The position numbers were made by a program, and so were the translations under genes. This document shows positions 54,419 to 63,371 of a DNA stretch of 64,000 nucleotides, one piece after another (positions within the stretch are counted from its first letter, which is position 1; every line of letters begins with the position of its first letter). Origin of the DNA: Microglena sp. YARC (lineage: Eukaryota > Chlorophyta > Chlorophyceae > Chlamydomonadales > Chlamydomonadaceae); contig CM039464.1 of the NCBI GenBank assembly GCA_022414725.1, forward strand, positions 3,474,021 through 3,538,020, read 5' to 3'. The notes under the pieces are model-generated. The model was not told the DNA's origin, ran no database searches, and was given only the letters and a program-made list of their open reading frames with translations.

Positions 54419-57400
54419 CTGCAGAGGTACAGGGGAGGGAGAGGGGAGGGTCAGTACTGTCAGTTTGGGAGACTGTGGAGCATGTATTTGGGGGTGAAAA
54501 TGGTGAGTGGTAAGATGGGTGGTTATTCACACGGGGGCTGTAGAGGTATAGGGAGGGAGAGGGGGGGGGGGGGGGGTCAGTAATGTTAGTTTGGAAAACT
54601 TTTGAACATGTGCTGGGTGGTGACAATGGTGAGTGGTAAGATGGGTGGTGTTTATCACACGGGACAGGGGAGGGAGAGGAGGGACAGAGATAGGGGTCAG
54701 TAATGCCTGTTTGGGGAACCGTGGAGCATGTGTTTGGTGGTGAAAATGGTGAGTGGCAAGATGGGCGGTGTTATTCACACGGGGGGCTGCACAAATACAG
54801 GGGAGGAGAGGAGGGTGGGGGGTGGAGGGGGGGGGTCAGTCATGTCAGTTTGGGAAACTATGGAACATGTGTTGGGTGGTGACGATGGTGAGTGGTAAGA
54901 TGGGTGGTGATGACGGTGACTCGGGAGATGTATGGTAGCAGGGGTGGTGGCGATAACGAGTGGCGAGATGGGTGGTGAAATGATGAGTGGTCAGATGGGT
55001 GGTGATGACGGTGATTGGCGAGATGTATGATGGCAGGGGTGGTGACGATAACGAGTGGTGAGATAGGTGGTGAAATGATGAGTGGTCAGATGGGTGGTGA
55101 TGACGGTGATTGGCGAGATGTATGATGGCAGGGGTGGTGACGATAACGAGTGGTGAGATGGGTGGTGAAATGGTGAGTGGTGAGATGGGTGGTGTTTTTC
55201 ACACAGGGGCTGCAATGGTACAGGGGAGGGAGGGGGGGGTCGGTAGTGTCAGTTAGGAAAACTTTGGAGCATGTGTTGGGTGGTGACAATGGTGAGTGGT
55301 AAGATGGGTGGTGACAATGGTGAGTGGTGATATGGGTGGTGCAGGGGAGGGAGAGGGGGGGGGTCAGTAGTGTCAGTTTGGCGATGCTGCCAGTTATGAG
55401 AGATCATGAAGAGAAAGAAACAGGGACCGCATTACAGTAAGAGAGTCAGCCTAAGAAGAGCAGACCCTGACAGTTACAGGGTATAGGGTCCAGAGGGGAC
55501 CCGGACAGTGAAGGGCAGGAAGGCAAGAATGCAGCTATTGCTGACAGTCAATGATGATGCTTCAATGATGATAGGCCAGTAATAGGGCACGGCAGTATAA
55601 TATCATATGATATGCCATCAAAAGATATCATGTGGTGACAGCGGTCTGTCTAGGCCTAAGCTACCTCTTATATATGATATCACATGATACAATTTTTATG
55701 ATATCATGACATGTCATCATGTGATATCATGTGATGACAGCGGTCTAGCTAGGCCAAAGTCACCACTTAAATACGATACCATATGATACAATTTGTAGTT
55801 TGGTCACACCAGCTCCCTTCGAGATGCTGGGCAGTCTAGTATCCCCAGACTTATTTAGAGAGAGGCAGCGAGGGCGAGGGTGAGGGCATGAGCACACCTT
55901 ATGTCCTTGTCTTTGGTTGTGTTACATGGCCTTTCCTTCTCGATCAGGTACATGAGTCGCAGCCTCAGCCCCAGATCCTCAGCCTCAGCCCCAGAGTCTC
56001 AGTCTCAGCCCCAGAGTCTCAGCCTCAACCCCAGATCTCCAGCCCCAGAGTCTCGGTCTCAAACCCAGATCCTCAGCCTCAGCCCCAGAGTCTCAGTCTC
56101 AGCCCCAGAGTCTCAGCCTCAACCCCAGATCCCCAGCCCCAGAGTCTCAGTCTCAAACCCAGATCCTCAGCCTCAGCCCCAGAGTCTCAATTTCAGCCCC
56201 AGATCCTCAGTCTCAGCCCCAGAGTCTCAATCTCAGCCCCAGATCTTCAGTCTCAGCCCCAGAGTCTTAATCTCAGCCCCAGATCCTCAGTCTCAGCCCC
56301 AGAGTCTCAGCCTTAAGGCTGCTCACTGAACAGGCGTGATTATTTTGGTCTTGTTGAGTTGGTGATGCATGGATCTAGCAGACCTTTGCATGGTGCGTGC
56401 GGGGAAGAGGCGAACTACACCTATCTACCTTGTGGCCTGTCTACTACGACAAAAACGTGACTAGATTTAGGTTGGTATGAGAAACCACCAATCACCCAGC
56501 AGCTGAGTAGTTCCTATGAAGACCAGGTGCGGAACTCCTCATACTCTAAGCACAAATTAAGTGCGTGTCATTAGTAGGTGATGAATGGTACAAGCTGGGG
56601 AGATGCTAACTCCACCCATCTACTTCTGAACCACATTTCTTCACTTTTTTTTCAGAAAAAGAAATGCTTCTCACCCAGCAGCTGCGTAGTTCTTCTGGGG
56701 TGCGGAAGCCCTCATACTTCTGGCACCAGAGAAGTTGGATCCACCAGCACGTCCACCCTGCAGAGGAGGGTGATGAGTGAGAGTGGGTGGGGGGTCAGGT
56801 GTGGGGGGAAGGGGGGAGGGTTATGTGTGGGGGGGGAGGCGTGTGGGGGGCGGGGCCGGAGGGTGATGGGTGGGGGTGGGGGGTAAGCGGGTGGAGGGTG
56901 GGGGATGGGGGGCGCTTGGGGATAGAGGCAGGAGGGAGACGGGTGGGTTCCACCTTGCATAGGGCAAAAGCAACGATACAAGGAACTAGTGTAGATGCAT
57001 GACCGACATGTTAACAGCTGTTCAGATGGTAACAGTTGTGTAGGTGTATGATCAAGCTGTTTGAGGTTGTGTGGTTGCATTATCTAGCTGTTGGTAGTTG
57101 TGTGGCTGTATGATCAACCTGCATGCCTAATGTTTCTGGGAAGTTCTATTGGGCAAGATTTGTATTGCTGTTCACCCTATTTAAGAGGATAATGGGATTG
57201 ATGATAAGTCAAAGGTGCTTGTGGAAGTGCATAATTATACTATATATCGTGGTGGTGGCATAGGTGGTATGCACGCGGTTCTTCCACTGATTCATGTTCC
57301 TCAAACGATTCTTGTTCTTCGAACGATTATTCGAAGAAACATTGATTCGTATCAATTTGGAAAGCAAACAAGACTGTGTGTGCGAGATCGGCGAGTTTCT

Positions 57401-57966
57401 AGAGAATTCGGCCAAGAGAGCGAAGCATCGTGTGGCGACACGCTAGTAGGCGGTGTCAACACCACAGACATGGTGTCCAGAACGCGTGCGAGATCAATTC
57501 ACTTCAGGACTAGTTTTGCCAGAAGGGCGGAAGAGAAGGAGAAATACCGCACGTCGGCTTAGAGAGGAGTATGGGAGTGGAAGGGCCCGAGGTTGGACAG
57601 AGTAGAACAGCACAGCAATTATCTGGAATGAAATGGAACCAAGTGCATGTCATGAGTCGCATCCAATAAAGAACCGGGCAGGAAAAGGATGCTCGGATGT
57701 GGAAGGATTGCTGTCTGGCTGTCGTTGCTCAGAAAAGTCAGCCTTTGGAAAGGAACACGGAACAGGGAGTTCGAACTTACTGAACGGGCGGCCTGGGCCT
57801 CCTGGGGCATGAGGGCACCAGAGGCCAAAGCAACTGCGACCATAGAAGCGATGGCAACGGGCGCGCGAGACTCGGCCTCAGGCTTGGCAGCTGAACAGAT
57901 CACCGACCTCTTGGACAAGCCAAGAGAGGGGCGGGCGAGCATCGACTGCTTCAAAGCGAGCGCCAT
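54145..57966 (-). CDS. Plastid DUF1517-type membrane protein, three exons
   Basis: DUF1517 proteins occur in cyanobacteria and plastids; their role is not established. Exons are 57966-57781, 56757-56675 and 54418-54145, 180 residues. Phases 0 and 2 join in frame (AARS-GGRAGG, AAAG-PRVTN). Residues 1-30 look like a stroma-targeting transit peptide (Ala/Ser/Arg, ending VICSAAKPE). PVAIASMVAVALASG (36-50) with AQA at 57-59 looks like a thylakoid or inner-membrane targeting step. GGRAGGSNFS matches the family's GGR.GG..F start. A Gly/Met-rich stretch (GFGMGYGMGGMGYGMGGG) follows, then a membrane helix (ILRIFFLVTLMTVLFGFI). Family members usually continue with a further soluble domain; here a TAA follows GGTKKGGGESWGEL, so this may be a short form or the gene may be cut. 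Confidence 0.82.
54425..55370 (-). repeat. Acceptor-side copies of DUF1517-type exon 3
   Basis: About five copies of CTGCAG-like acceptor plus CCCCCGTGTGA(A)TAACACC at about 54.43, 54.54, 54.66, 54.79 and 55.20 kb. Spacers hold CCAAACTGACA(T/G)TACTGACC and CACCATTGTCACCACCCA. Confidence 0.88.
55590..55800. repeat. Palindromic ATATCATATGATAT segments, two direct copies
   Basis: TGTGGTGACAGCGGTCTGTC and TGTGATGACAGCGGTCTAGC, each followed by TAGGCC and a run of GATATCA.ATGATA palindromes. Similar ATATCATATGATAT sequence is at 39.65-39.78 kb, so this may be a small dispersed foldback element. Confidence 0.6.
55965..56320. repeat. (CAGCCCCAGAGTCTCAGTCT)n array
   Basis: About 12 units of about 30 bp of CAGCCCCAGA(GTC/TCC)TCAG(T/C)CT in the second intron of the DUF1517-type gene. 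Open frames through it (PQPQSLSLS) are by-products of the repeat. Confidence 0.9.
56495..56560 (-). repeat. Donor-side copy of DUF1517-type exon 2
   Basis: AGTATGAGGAGTTCCGCACC and GAACTACTCAGCTGCTGG then GTGATTGG: one diverged copy of the last 45 bases of exon 2 plus donor, about 150 bases downstream of the true donor. Confidence 0.82.
56675..56757 (-). CDS. DUF1517-type gene, exon 2
   Basis: Acceptor TCTGCAG precedes 56757 and donor GTGAGA follows 56675. It reads GGRAGGSNFSGARSMRASAP, QKNYAAA plus GG. 83 bases, phase 0 in and phase 2 out. Confidence 0.82.
57781..57966 (-). CDS. DUF1517-type gene, exon 1
   Basis: Exactly 62 codons from ATG to a GTAAGT donor at 57780. Carries the transit peptide and hydrophobic second signal. 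Confidence 0.85.
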
Positions 57967-58910
57967 TATAATCGAAGGATTAGTTGATGTGGGTGATAAA
58001 GATAATGAACGTGCAAGCTTAGGGGCAGATCAAAGGGAACCGTGTGCACGTTCCGGCAAAAAGGACCAATGATGTAAACTGGGGGCACGTGACCTGCAGT
58101 ACAGACATAAGCAGTACGCACAAAGGGGGGCGAGGGGGGATAGAAACTGGCTAGAAGCTGGGGTGCAATCAGGCGCGGGCGCGGGCGCGGGCGTAATGTG
58201 TGAGGGGCCCTCTGGTGAGGGGTAGCAGGGGTGCCTGAGGGGCAGGGTCCCGGCCTCCCGGGTTGAACTGGTACAGGGTGTTGTGGTGTTTCGAACCAGA
58301 GAAACTGTTTTCTCTGTTTCGAACAGAGGCTGGCCCGGGGGCCCGGGAGGCCCTGGGCTGGCCCGAGCTATGTGGAGTAGCTATGTGTAGTAGCTATGTG
58401 TGGTAGCTATGTGTAGCTTACAAGGCCGTTATGACATAGCCGCACATGACTCGGCTGGTCGCTAGTATTATTCGTTTGGCCTGTAGACCATAGCCTAGCA
58501 CATTCTTTCAACCTTTAGTTCCATTTGAACACATCACCTTGCACTCCAACACACACATTACATTGCCATCGACAGATAGCAGGATGCCCTCGCACGACAC
58601 CAAATATTTGAAGGATACGGTTGGTGATGCGTTGGGTAGAGCTTGCTCTGCATGTATAGAAATACAGCCCCTCGATCCCGTAGAATTCACTGCGCGATTC
58701 CTTTTAAGGTGGGTTGATTCTTCACATGTCAAAACGTGCCGCAATCCCCTCTTCGATCCATACCCCTGCGCTGAATCCTTTGGCTATGAACTTCGATGCT
58801 ACTCTCAAGCATCCATCATATTTGGTGCCCGACGTCTGCCTCGTGAAAGCTCGTCAAGTGAGACACTGCTTTGCAAATCCGAGCCGGTGATCATGTAGCC
58901 CCCCTTCCCG
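57967..58910. promoter_or_regulatory. Divergent promoter interval
   Basis: The DUF1517-type and coiled-coil genes point away from each other across these 944 bases. It contains (GGCGCG)n at 58173-58192, a CAGAGAAA-CTGT-TTTCTCTG hairpin at about 58298-58317, and four TAGCTATGTGTAG units at 58365-58420. No core promoter element is certain. Confidence 0.5.
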
Positions 58911-58997
58911 ATGCGCAGTTACATCGAGAATGCGAAAGCGGAGGGTGAATTCTACGAGCAGAAGAGGAGCGAGCTAGAAGGCAAGAAGCTGGCGTTG
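58911..58997 (+). CDS. GAF-like coiled-coil gene, exon 1
   Basis: 29 codons from ATG to GTGAGT; read-through would hit TAG within four codons, which supports splicing here. Highly charged, helical, matching the start of exon 2. Confidence 0.72.
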
Positions 58998-61900
58998 GTG
59001 AGTTTCTAGTCATGAATCATCAGAGCTAGGTGGGAGTGGTTGGTGAGAGGGTGGGCAGCAGGGCAAACTGGAAATGGAGGGGGGGGGGGGGGGGGGGGGG
59101 GTAGGATGACCTCTGTTACCAGCAGCAGTTCCTACACCCTAAAACCCTAAATGTAACAGAGCTGCCGCCCCCAAAGTACTGGGAATTGCTGTGTGTTGCG
59201 GAAATCACTGTAGATACCGCAGTGTTGCAAATCTCACGCTATAATGGGGGTCATTTCATTTTTTTTAAAGGTCATTTAATACTGTTGAAACATCGCGACA
59301 TGTGGGCAGGTCAGTATTCATTGCTGTGCTTGAATCGACTTGCTGTGCAAGCACTGTATTGGTGTACAACAAGCAATACACTTGCACGTTGATGCTTACA
59401 TTTTCTTGGCGCGCCACTGGACTCCAAATGTGCATGTTTGTGTGTGTAGGGGAGGGGGGAAGGGGGGGGGGGGGGGGGGGGGAGTTTTCCAACCATCCTC
59501 AAAATCACAGGGGGCAAGCAAAATAGCAATGCGGCATAGAAGCAAGAAAGAAAGCAAGGGAAGCATAAGATCCATAAAGTTTCCCGTCCACACCAGGGTA
59601 CTACATGAAGCGCGCTATTGCGCACTAGCTCGCAAGGTTTTGGAGCCCGACTGCAAGATTGACGCAATTTTGTAACCCCCCTCTGGGCGCAGCGCGCAGA
59701 TTTCCGTTTTCAGTTGAGTCAAGAGCGCAACCCAAAAGGAGGCAGTTGCGCCAAAAGCGCAACCAAAAATGACAAAATGTAGTACCCTGGTCCACAACAT
59801 ATAAGCCTGAAAAATGCCACATGCACACAGCTTGACCAGGTCTAAGGGGACTTGATGTCGAATACCACAATTCCATTAGGAGCTTTAAATAAGCCTTAGA
59901 CATTTCACTTGAACTTGAACTTGGTCGCATAGCTTCAGCCAGAAATTTGGCTGCTCGCTGTCTTCGGCAGTACAAAAAGGTATTACCAGGAAAATGTAAA
60001 CATTCCACTGCTAGGGTGCCTGCACACCATCCCTCTAGTTTTATTCTAGCCAGTATTGACAACTGACAGGATTTGTGTTTCTACTGCTGTCCAGTCGTGT
60101 CAGCTAGAGAAGCTAGTAAGTTAGGTAGTGTTTACCCTATGGTTTGCCCATTTCCATCTCAGCCGGCTACCCGTGATTTCTCGGTAACTTAATGTCCACC
60201 CAAGTGATGTAAATCCCATATGTAAGACTCGGAGTTCTTCAAAAGACCCTCACAAGTAGGGGTCGGCTATGTTATATAATATTAGTGAATAAATAACGGG
60301 ATAAATGATAGTATATAATAATAGTGAATACATAATGGGGTAAATAATAGTATGTAATAATAGTGAATACATAATGGGATAAATAATAGTATATAATAAT
60401 AGTGAATACATAATGGGATAAATAATAGTATATAATAATAGTGAATACATAACGGGATAAATAATAGTATATAATAATAGTGAATACATAATGGGACAAG
60501 TAATAGTATATACTATTAGTGAATAAATAACGGGATAAAAAATAGTATATAACATGAGTCGGACGAGTCGTCTCACCAGAATTTCGAATTTAATTTAAAA
60601 AAACTCATATTATTGTGACACTGTAATAATATTAGTTTTATTAGTTTTTCAAGCACTAATATTAGTTGCCGTTCCCTACTCATAAGACCCCCGGAGACCC
60701 TCTCTGTTACTCTGGGGGTCCATCTAAATGATGTCAATTCCCTCTCTTAGAATTCCTCAGAGACTCTTCTCAAGCACCACTATTCAATTGTCTACGCCTT
60801 GTAATACTTGTAGTCTCTAATTAATATATGTATCTTATTCTGATGCTCCTAGGCTGTAATTGGCGGAGCCCCCCCTTCTTGGGGGCTAGAGCCCCCAGAT
60901 TCAATCCGATGTCTGACCGTCCGACCGACGACTGAGACGAAGCCTGACACGTCAGCCAACTGTTCCACAACTAAATGGCTTCGGTCAGCTCCATCGGTGC
61001 CACCTGTCGTTCCGTTGCCAACACTCTCCGCCAATTTTCCGCGTCGCCTGCGATGCTGCATTGGACTTGTTCTCTTTTAGGTCATCAATGTGTTTTCTTG
61101 TTAGCCCTTCCTGCCACGGTTGGGCAAGACCCTTTAGGGTTTAGAGTTTTTTTATACCCTGGCCTATTTGGCCTACCCCTGGACTGTAGCACTCTTACAT
61201 TACTTATCTAATGATCTTCGTACACACCCTGTCTCGCAGGCGGCTGAGCAAACTGCTGCCACAGAAGCTAAGAAATCGGAAGATGTAAAGAAGATGGCCA
61301 TCCAGCACCTCGCCAACACGACTTCCGAGGAACCCCGCAGACTTCTGCAAACTGCTGTTGACCTTATCAAGCACTACACCTCTGCTGGAGCTGTGTACGT
61401 TGCCATGGTCACGGACCCAGAGGAGGCAGATTGGACCCCCCCTGAGGACCCAGAGGACCCTACAGCTAACGAGTCCGAAGATGAAGAGGACCCCGCCCCC
61501 AAGCCTCCCCCAGAGGATGGGGAAGAACAGGAGGGTGGCGGTGAGGCGGCGGCTGCAGAGGAAGAAGAGGGAAGTCCAGAGGACGAGGAGGCACCGAAGC
61601 TCAAGATTGAGGCTCCCCTTGACTACTCCAAAAAGTATCTCTCATACATGGTCACTACTGAGGGGCAGGAGTTCATGAAAAGCACAGAGATAATGAGGCC
61701 TCCACCCCCCCCAGAGGACGCGGACGAGGACTTCAAGCCTGACCCCGTGCCCTTTACCTTCAAGATCCTGGACGAGCGCATGCCCATGGTGTACTGCCCC
61801 AATGTTGCTTTCGACCCTAGCATTAAGTTTGTCCAGAATTTCCCACGCATTGGGGCCTACACTGCATGTGGTGTCCAGGTGGGACCCCGGAAAGAGTTTA

Positions 61901-62961
61901 AGGCCATCATTGCAGCGGATACTCTGTTCCCTGATGCTGGGGGGCAGCCCCTGACAGAGGAGGAGCTTGACTTCATCTGGGAACTCACCTTGGGTCTCCA
62001 GAAGGCCTACAATGCCATTGACTCAAAAGCCAAGTCAAAGGTGGAGGGGAAGAGCGCGAAGGAAGACATTGCAGCCCTGCTAGGTAAAATTTATGAAGTG
62101 TTCAACCCTCCACCCAAGCCTCCTGCAGAGGGGGACGAGGGTGAGTTGGTTACCAAGGCCTCCGCGACTGCACCTGCAGTGGAGGAGGACGATGGTGATG
62201 CCGAGGAGGGAGAGGGTGAGGGGGAAGGTGAGGGAGAGGAGGGAGAGATCGACGCCGAGGCAGATCCCGTGGGAGCTTTGAAGGCCGAGGTGAACTCCCT
62301 GAAGAAGAACGCAGAGAAGACCACCAAGGAGGAGGCTGAAGCCACCAAGGTGTTTGAACTGGCACTGGCTGCCCTGGGCTGTATCAAGGAGTCTGTAGGA
62401 GCTATCAAGGCAGACGCAGTTTACGATTTGCGCCATATTAGCGCCACGCCCCAAGCCACCTTCCATGTGCTGAAGGCGGTGTTCCATATCCTTGGCAAGG
62501 ATGCCGAGAGCTTCAAGAACTGGAAGAGGGCGTACGAGCACTTTACACTAGAAGTGATGGATGAGCTCATCAACTTCGACGCAACGGCGGAGCGGGACTT
62601 GGCAGTGTGGAACAAGGCCCGGTCGGCATACAAGGGTGTTGTCGTGGAGGAGGCGGAAGGAGCACCCAACAAGTTGGAGGTGGAGATGCCCAACACCTTC
62701 CTGGGTGTGCTTCTTATGATGTGGATTAAGCAAGTTCGTAAGGTGGCAAGAAGGTCTTCCACCCAAAGGGGCCTACAAGCCAAGCTTGCAGAGATCTCGA
62801 CGACGCTGGTGGTGAAGGAAGCTGCATTGGCAGAAGCTGAGGCGAAGAAGGCTGAGGTGGATGCAGAGGCAGCACGTGTGGCTGAGGAGGAGGCTGCCAA
62901 AGCAGCTGAGGAAGGTGGTGAAGAGGGGGAGGAGGGGGAGGGGGAGGAGGAGGATGAATAG
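58911..62961 (+). CDS. Acidic GAF-like coiled-coil protein, two exons
   Basis: Exons are 58911-58997 (donor GTGAGT) and 61240-62961 (acceptor CTCGCAG), both in phase 0, giving about 602 residues. Exon 1 reads MRSYIENAKAEGEFYEQKRS, ELEGKKLAL; exon 2 continues with AAEQTAATEAKKSEDVKK. Residues about 58-90 (LLQTAVDLIKHYTSAGAVYV) and about 205-290 (CPNVAFDP, RIGAYTACGVQVGP, KAIIAADTLFPD, IWELTLGLQKAY) look like the two halves of a GAF-type sensory fold split by a 110-residue Glu/Pro/Asp-rich insert. A second Glu/Gly block (about 345-380) and a C-terminal Ala/Glu/Lys coiled coil (540-590) follow, ending in an acidic tail. I do not recognise the family; a cytoskeletal or flagellar role is only a guess. 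An ATG at 61168 would be an alternative start, but it ignores the better two-exon model. Confidence 0.75.
60265..60560. repeat. 39-bp AT-rich minisatellite
   Basis: Seven units with small differences (CGGGATAA or TGGGATAA). Confidence 0.92.
60930..61192 (-). repeat. Dispersed repeat, inverted partner of 34.3-34.6 kb
   Basis: Minus strand: CAGTCCAGGGGTAGGCCAAA, CCCAACCGTGGCAGGAAGGG, CACATTGATGACCTAAAAG, TGTCAGGCTTCGTCTCAG, in the same order as the 34.3-kb copy. It ends about 45 bases before the exon 2 acceptor. Confidence 0.75.
61240..62961 (+). CDS. GAF-like coiled-coil gene, exon 2
   Basis: 573 codons and a TAG stop, open without indels. Codon use is GC-ending and regular, unlike the repeats to the left. 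Confidence 0.9.
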   Translation, partial: AAEQTAATEAKKSEDVKKMAIQHLANTTSEEPRRLLQTAVDLIKHYTSAGAVYVAMVTDPEEADWTPPEDPEDPTANESEDEEDPAPKPPPEDGEEQEGGGEAAAAEEEEGSPEDEEAPKLKIEAPLDYSKKYLSYMVTTEGQEFMKSTEIMRPPPPPEDADEDFKPDPVPFTFKILDERMPMVYCPNVAFDPSIKFVQNFPRIGAYTACGVQVGPRKEFKAIIAADTLFPDAGGQPLTEEELDFIWELTLGLQKAYNAIDSKAKSKVEGKSAKEDIAALLGKIYEVFNPPPKPPAEGDEGELVTKASATAPAVEEDDGDAEEGEGEGEGEGEEGEIDAEADPVGALKAEVNSLKKNAEKTTKEEAEATKVFELALAALGCIKESVGAIKADAVYDLRHISATPQATFHVLKAVFHILGKDAESFKNWKRAYEHFTLEVMDELINFDATAERDLAVWNKARSAYKGVVVEEAEGAPNKLEVEMPNTFLGVLLMMWIKQVRKVARRSSTQRGLQAKLAEISTTLVVKEAALAEAEAKKAEVDAEAARVAEEEAAKAAEEGGEEGEEGEGEEEDE

Positions 62962-63198
62962 ACTGCTGGCAGCATCTGACAGATTGCTGATAGATTGCTG
63001 ACAGCAGCTGACAGATTGCTGGCAGCAGCTGACAGAGTTGTTTTCCGATGTATATAGTTATCACAGCATATGTGGTTGTTAGTTTAATAGCAGTTGTATC
63101 CTTATTAGGCCCTCGCCATTTGTTCAAATACTGTAGTGCACTCGGTAGTCTGCACTTACATGCGCCATATATATCTAGAATTTGAATTGTTATTGTTG
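62962..63198 (+). other. 3' UTR side of the coiled-coil gene
   Basis: Starts with four copies of GCTGACAGATTGCTG(A/G)(C/T)AG (62962-63030), then AT-richer unique sequence. No further gene is seen to the window end at 64000 apart from the foldback element. Confidence 0.6.
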
Positions 63199-63371
63199 TT
63201 GATGTAGTCGCCGTGGTGCAGCACAGGGCCTACAGTGGGTGAAGCCTCCCGCTGGCTCTCTCTCTTATATTATAGTATGCTATTATATATGAGATTTACT
63301 CGCTGCCCGTACTGCAGTACAGCAGTGCACAGTGCTGCAGGTCTGTGCTGCACCACGGGGACTACAACAGT
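63199..63371. mobile_element. Foldback (MITE-like) element in the 3' flank
   Basis: GATGTAGTCGCCGTGGTGCA, GCACAG at 63201-63226 is matched by the inverted CTGTGCTGCACCACGGGGAC, TACAAC at 63343-63366, with about 115 bases between and smaller inverted TGCAG/CTGCA repeats inside. It could be a short inverted-repeat transposon, or a hairpin in the 3' UTR of the coiled-coil gene. No clear target-site duplication. Confidence 0.65.

Larger units (their letters stand above)
58998..61239 (+). other. Intron of the coiled-coil gene: dispersed repeats and a 39-bp array
   Basis: It holds a G26-type run (59080-59101 and 59462-59482), a dispersed repeat shared with 37.96 kb (59910-59985), a seven-copy array of AATAGTATATAATAATAGTG, AATACATAATGGGATAAAT at 60265-60560, and the dispersed repeat shared with 34.3 kb (60930-61190). 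No splice-junction copies were seen. Confidence 0.75.

Noticed and set aside
57215..57562. 115-codon plus-strand frame in the DUF1517-type gene's first intron
   Set aside because: No recognised domain, lies antisense in an intron, and codon use is unlike the nearby genes.
60975..61211. ATG-starting frame MASVSSIGATCRSV before exon 2 of the coiled-coil gene
   Set aside because: It lies in the dispersed repeat shared with 34.3 kb, and the two-exon model with matching phase explains exon 2 better.
61168..61239. ATG at 61168 as start of the coiled-coil protein
   Set aside because: The leader MAYPWTVALLHYLSND comes from repeat sequence, and a CTCGCAG acceptor sits at the point where charged coiled-coil sequence begins.
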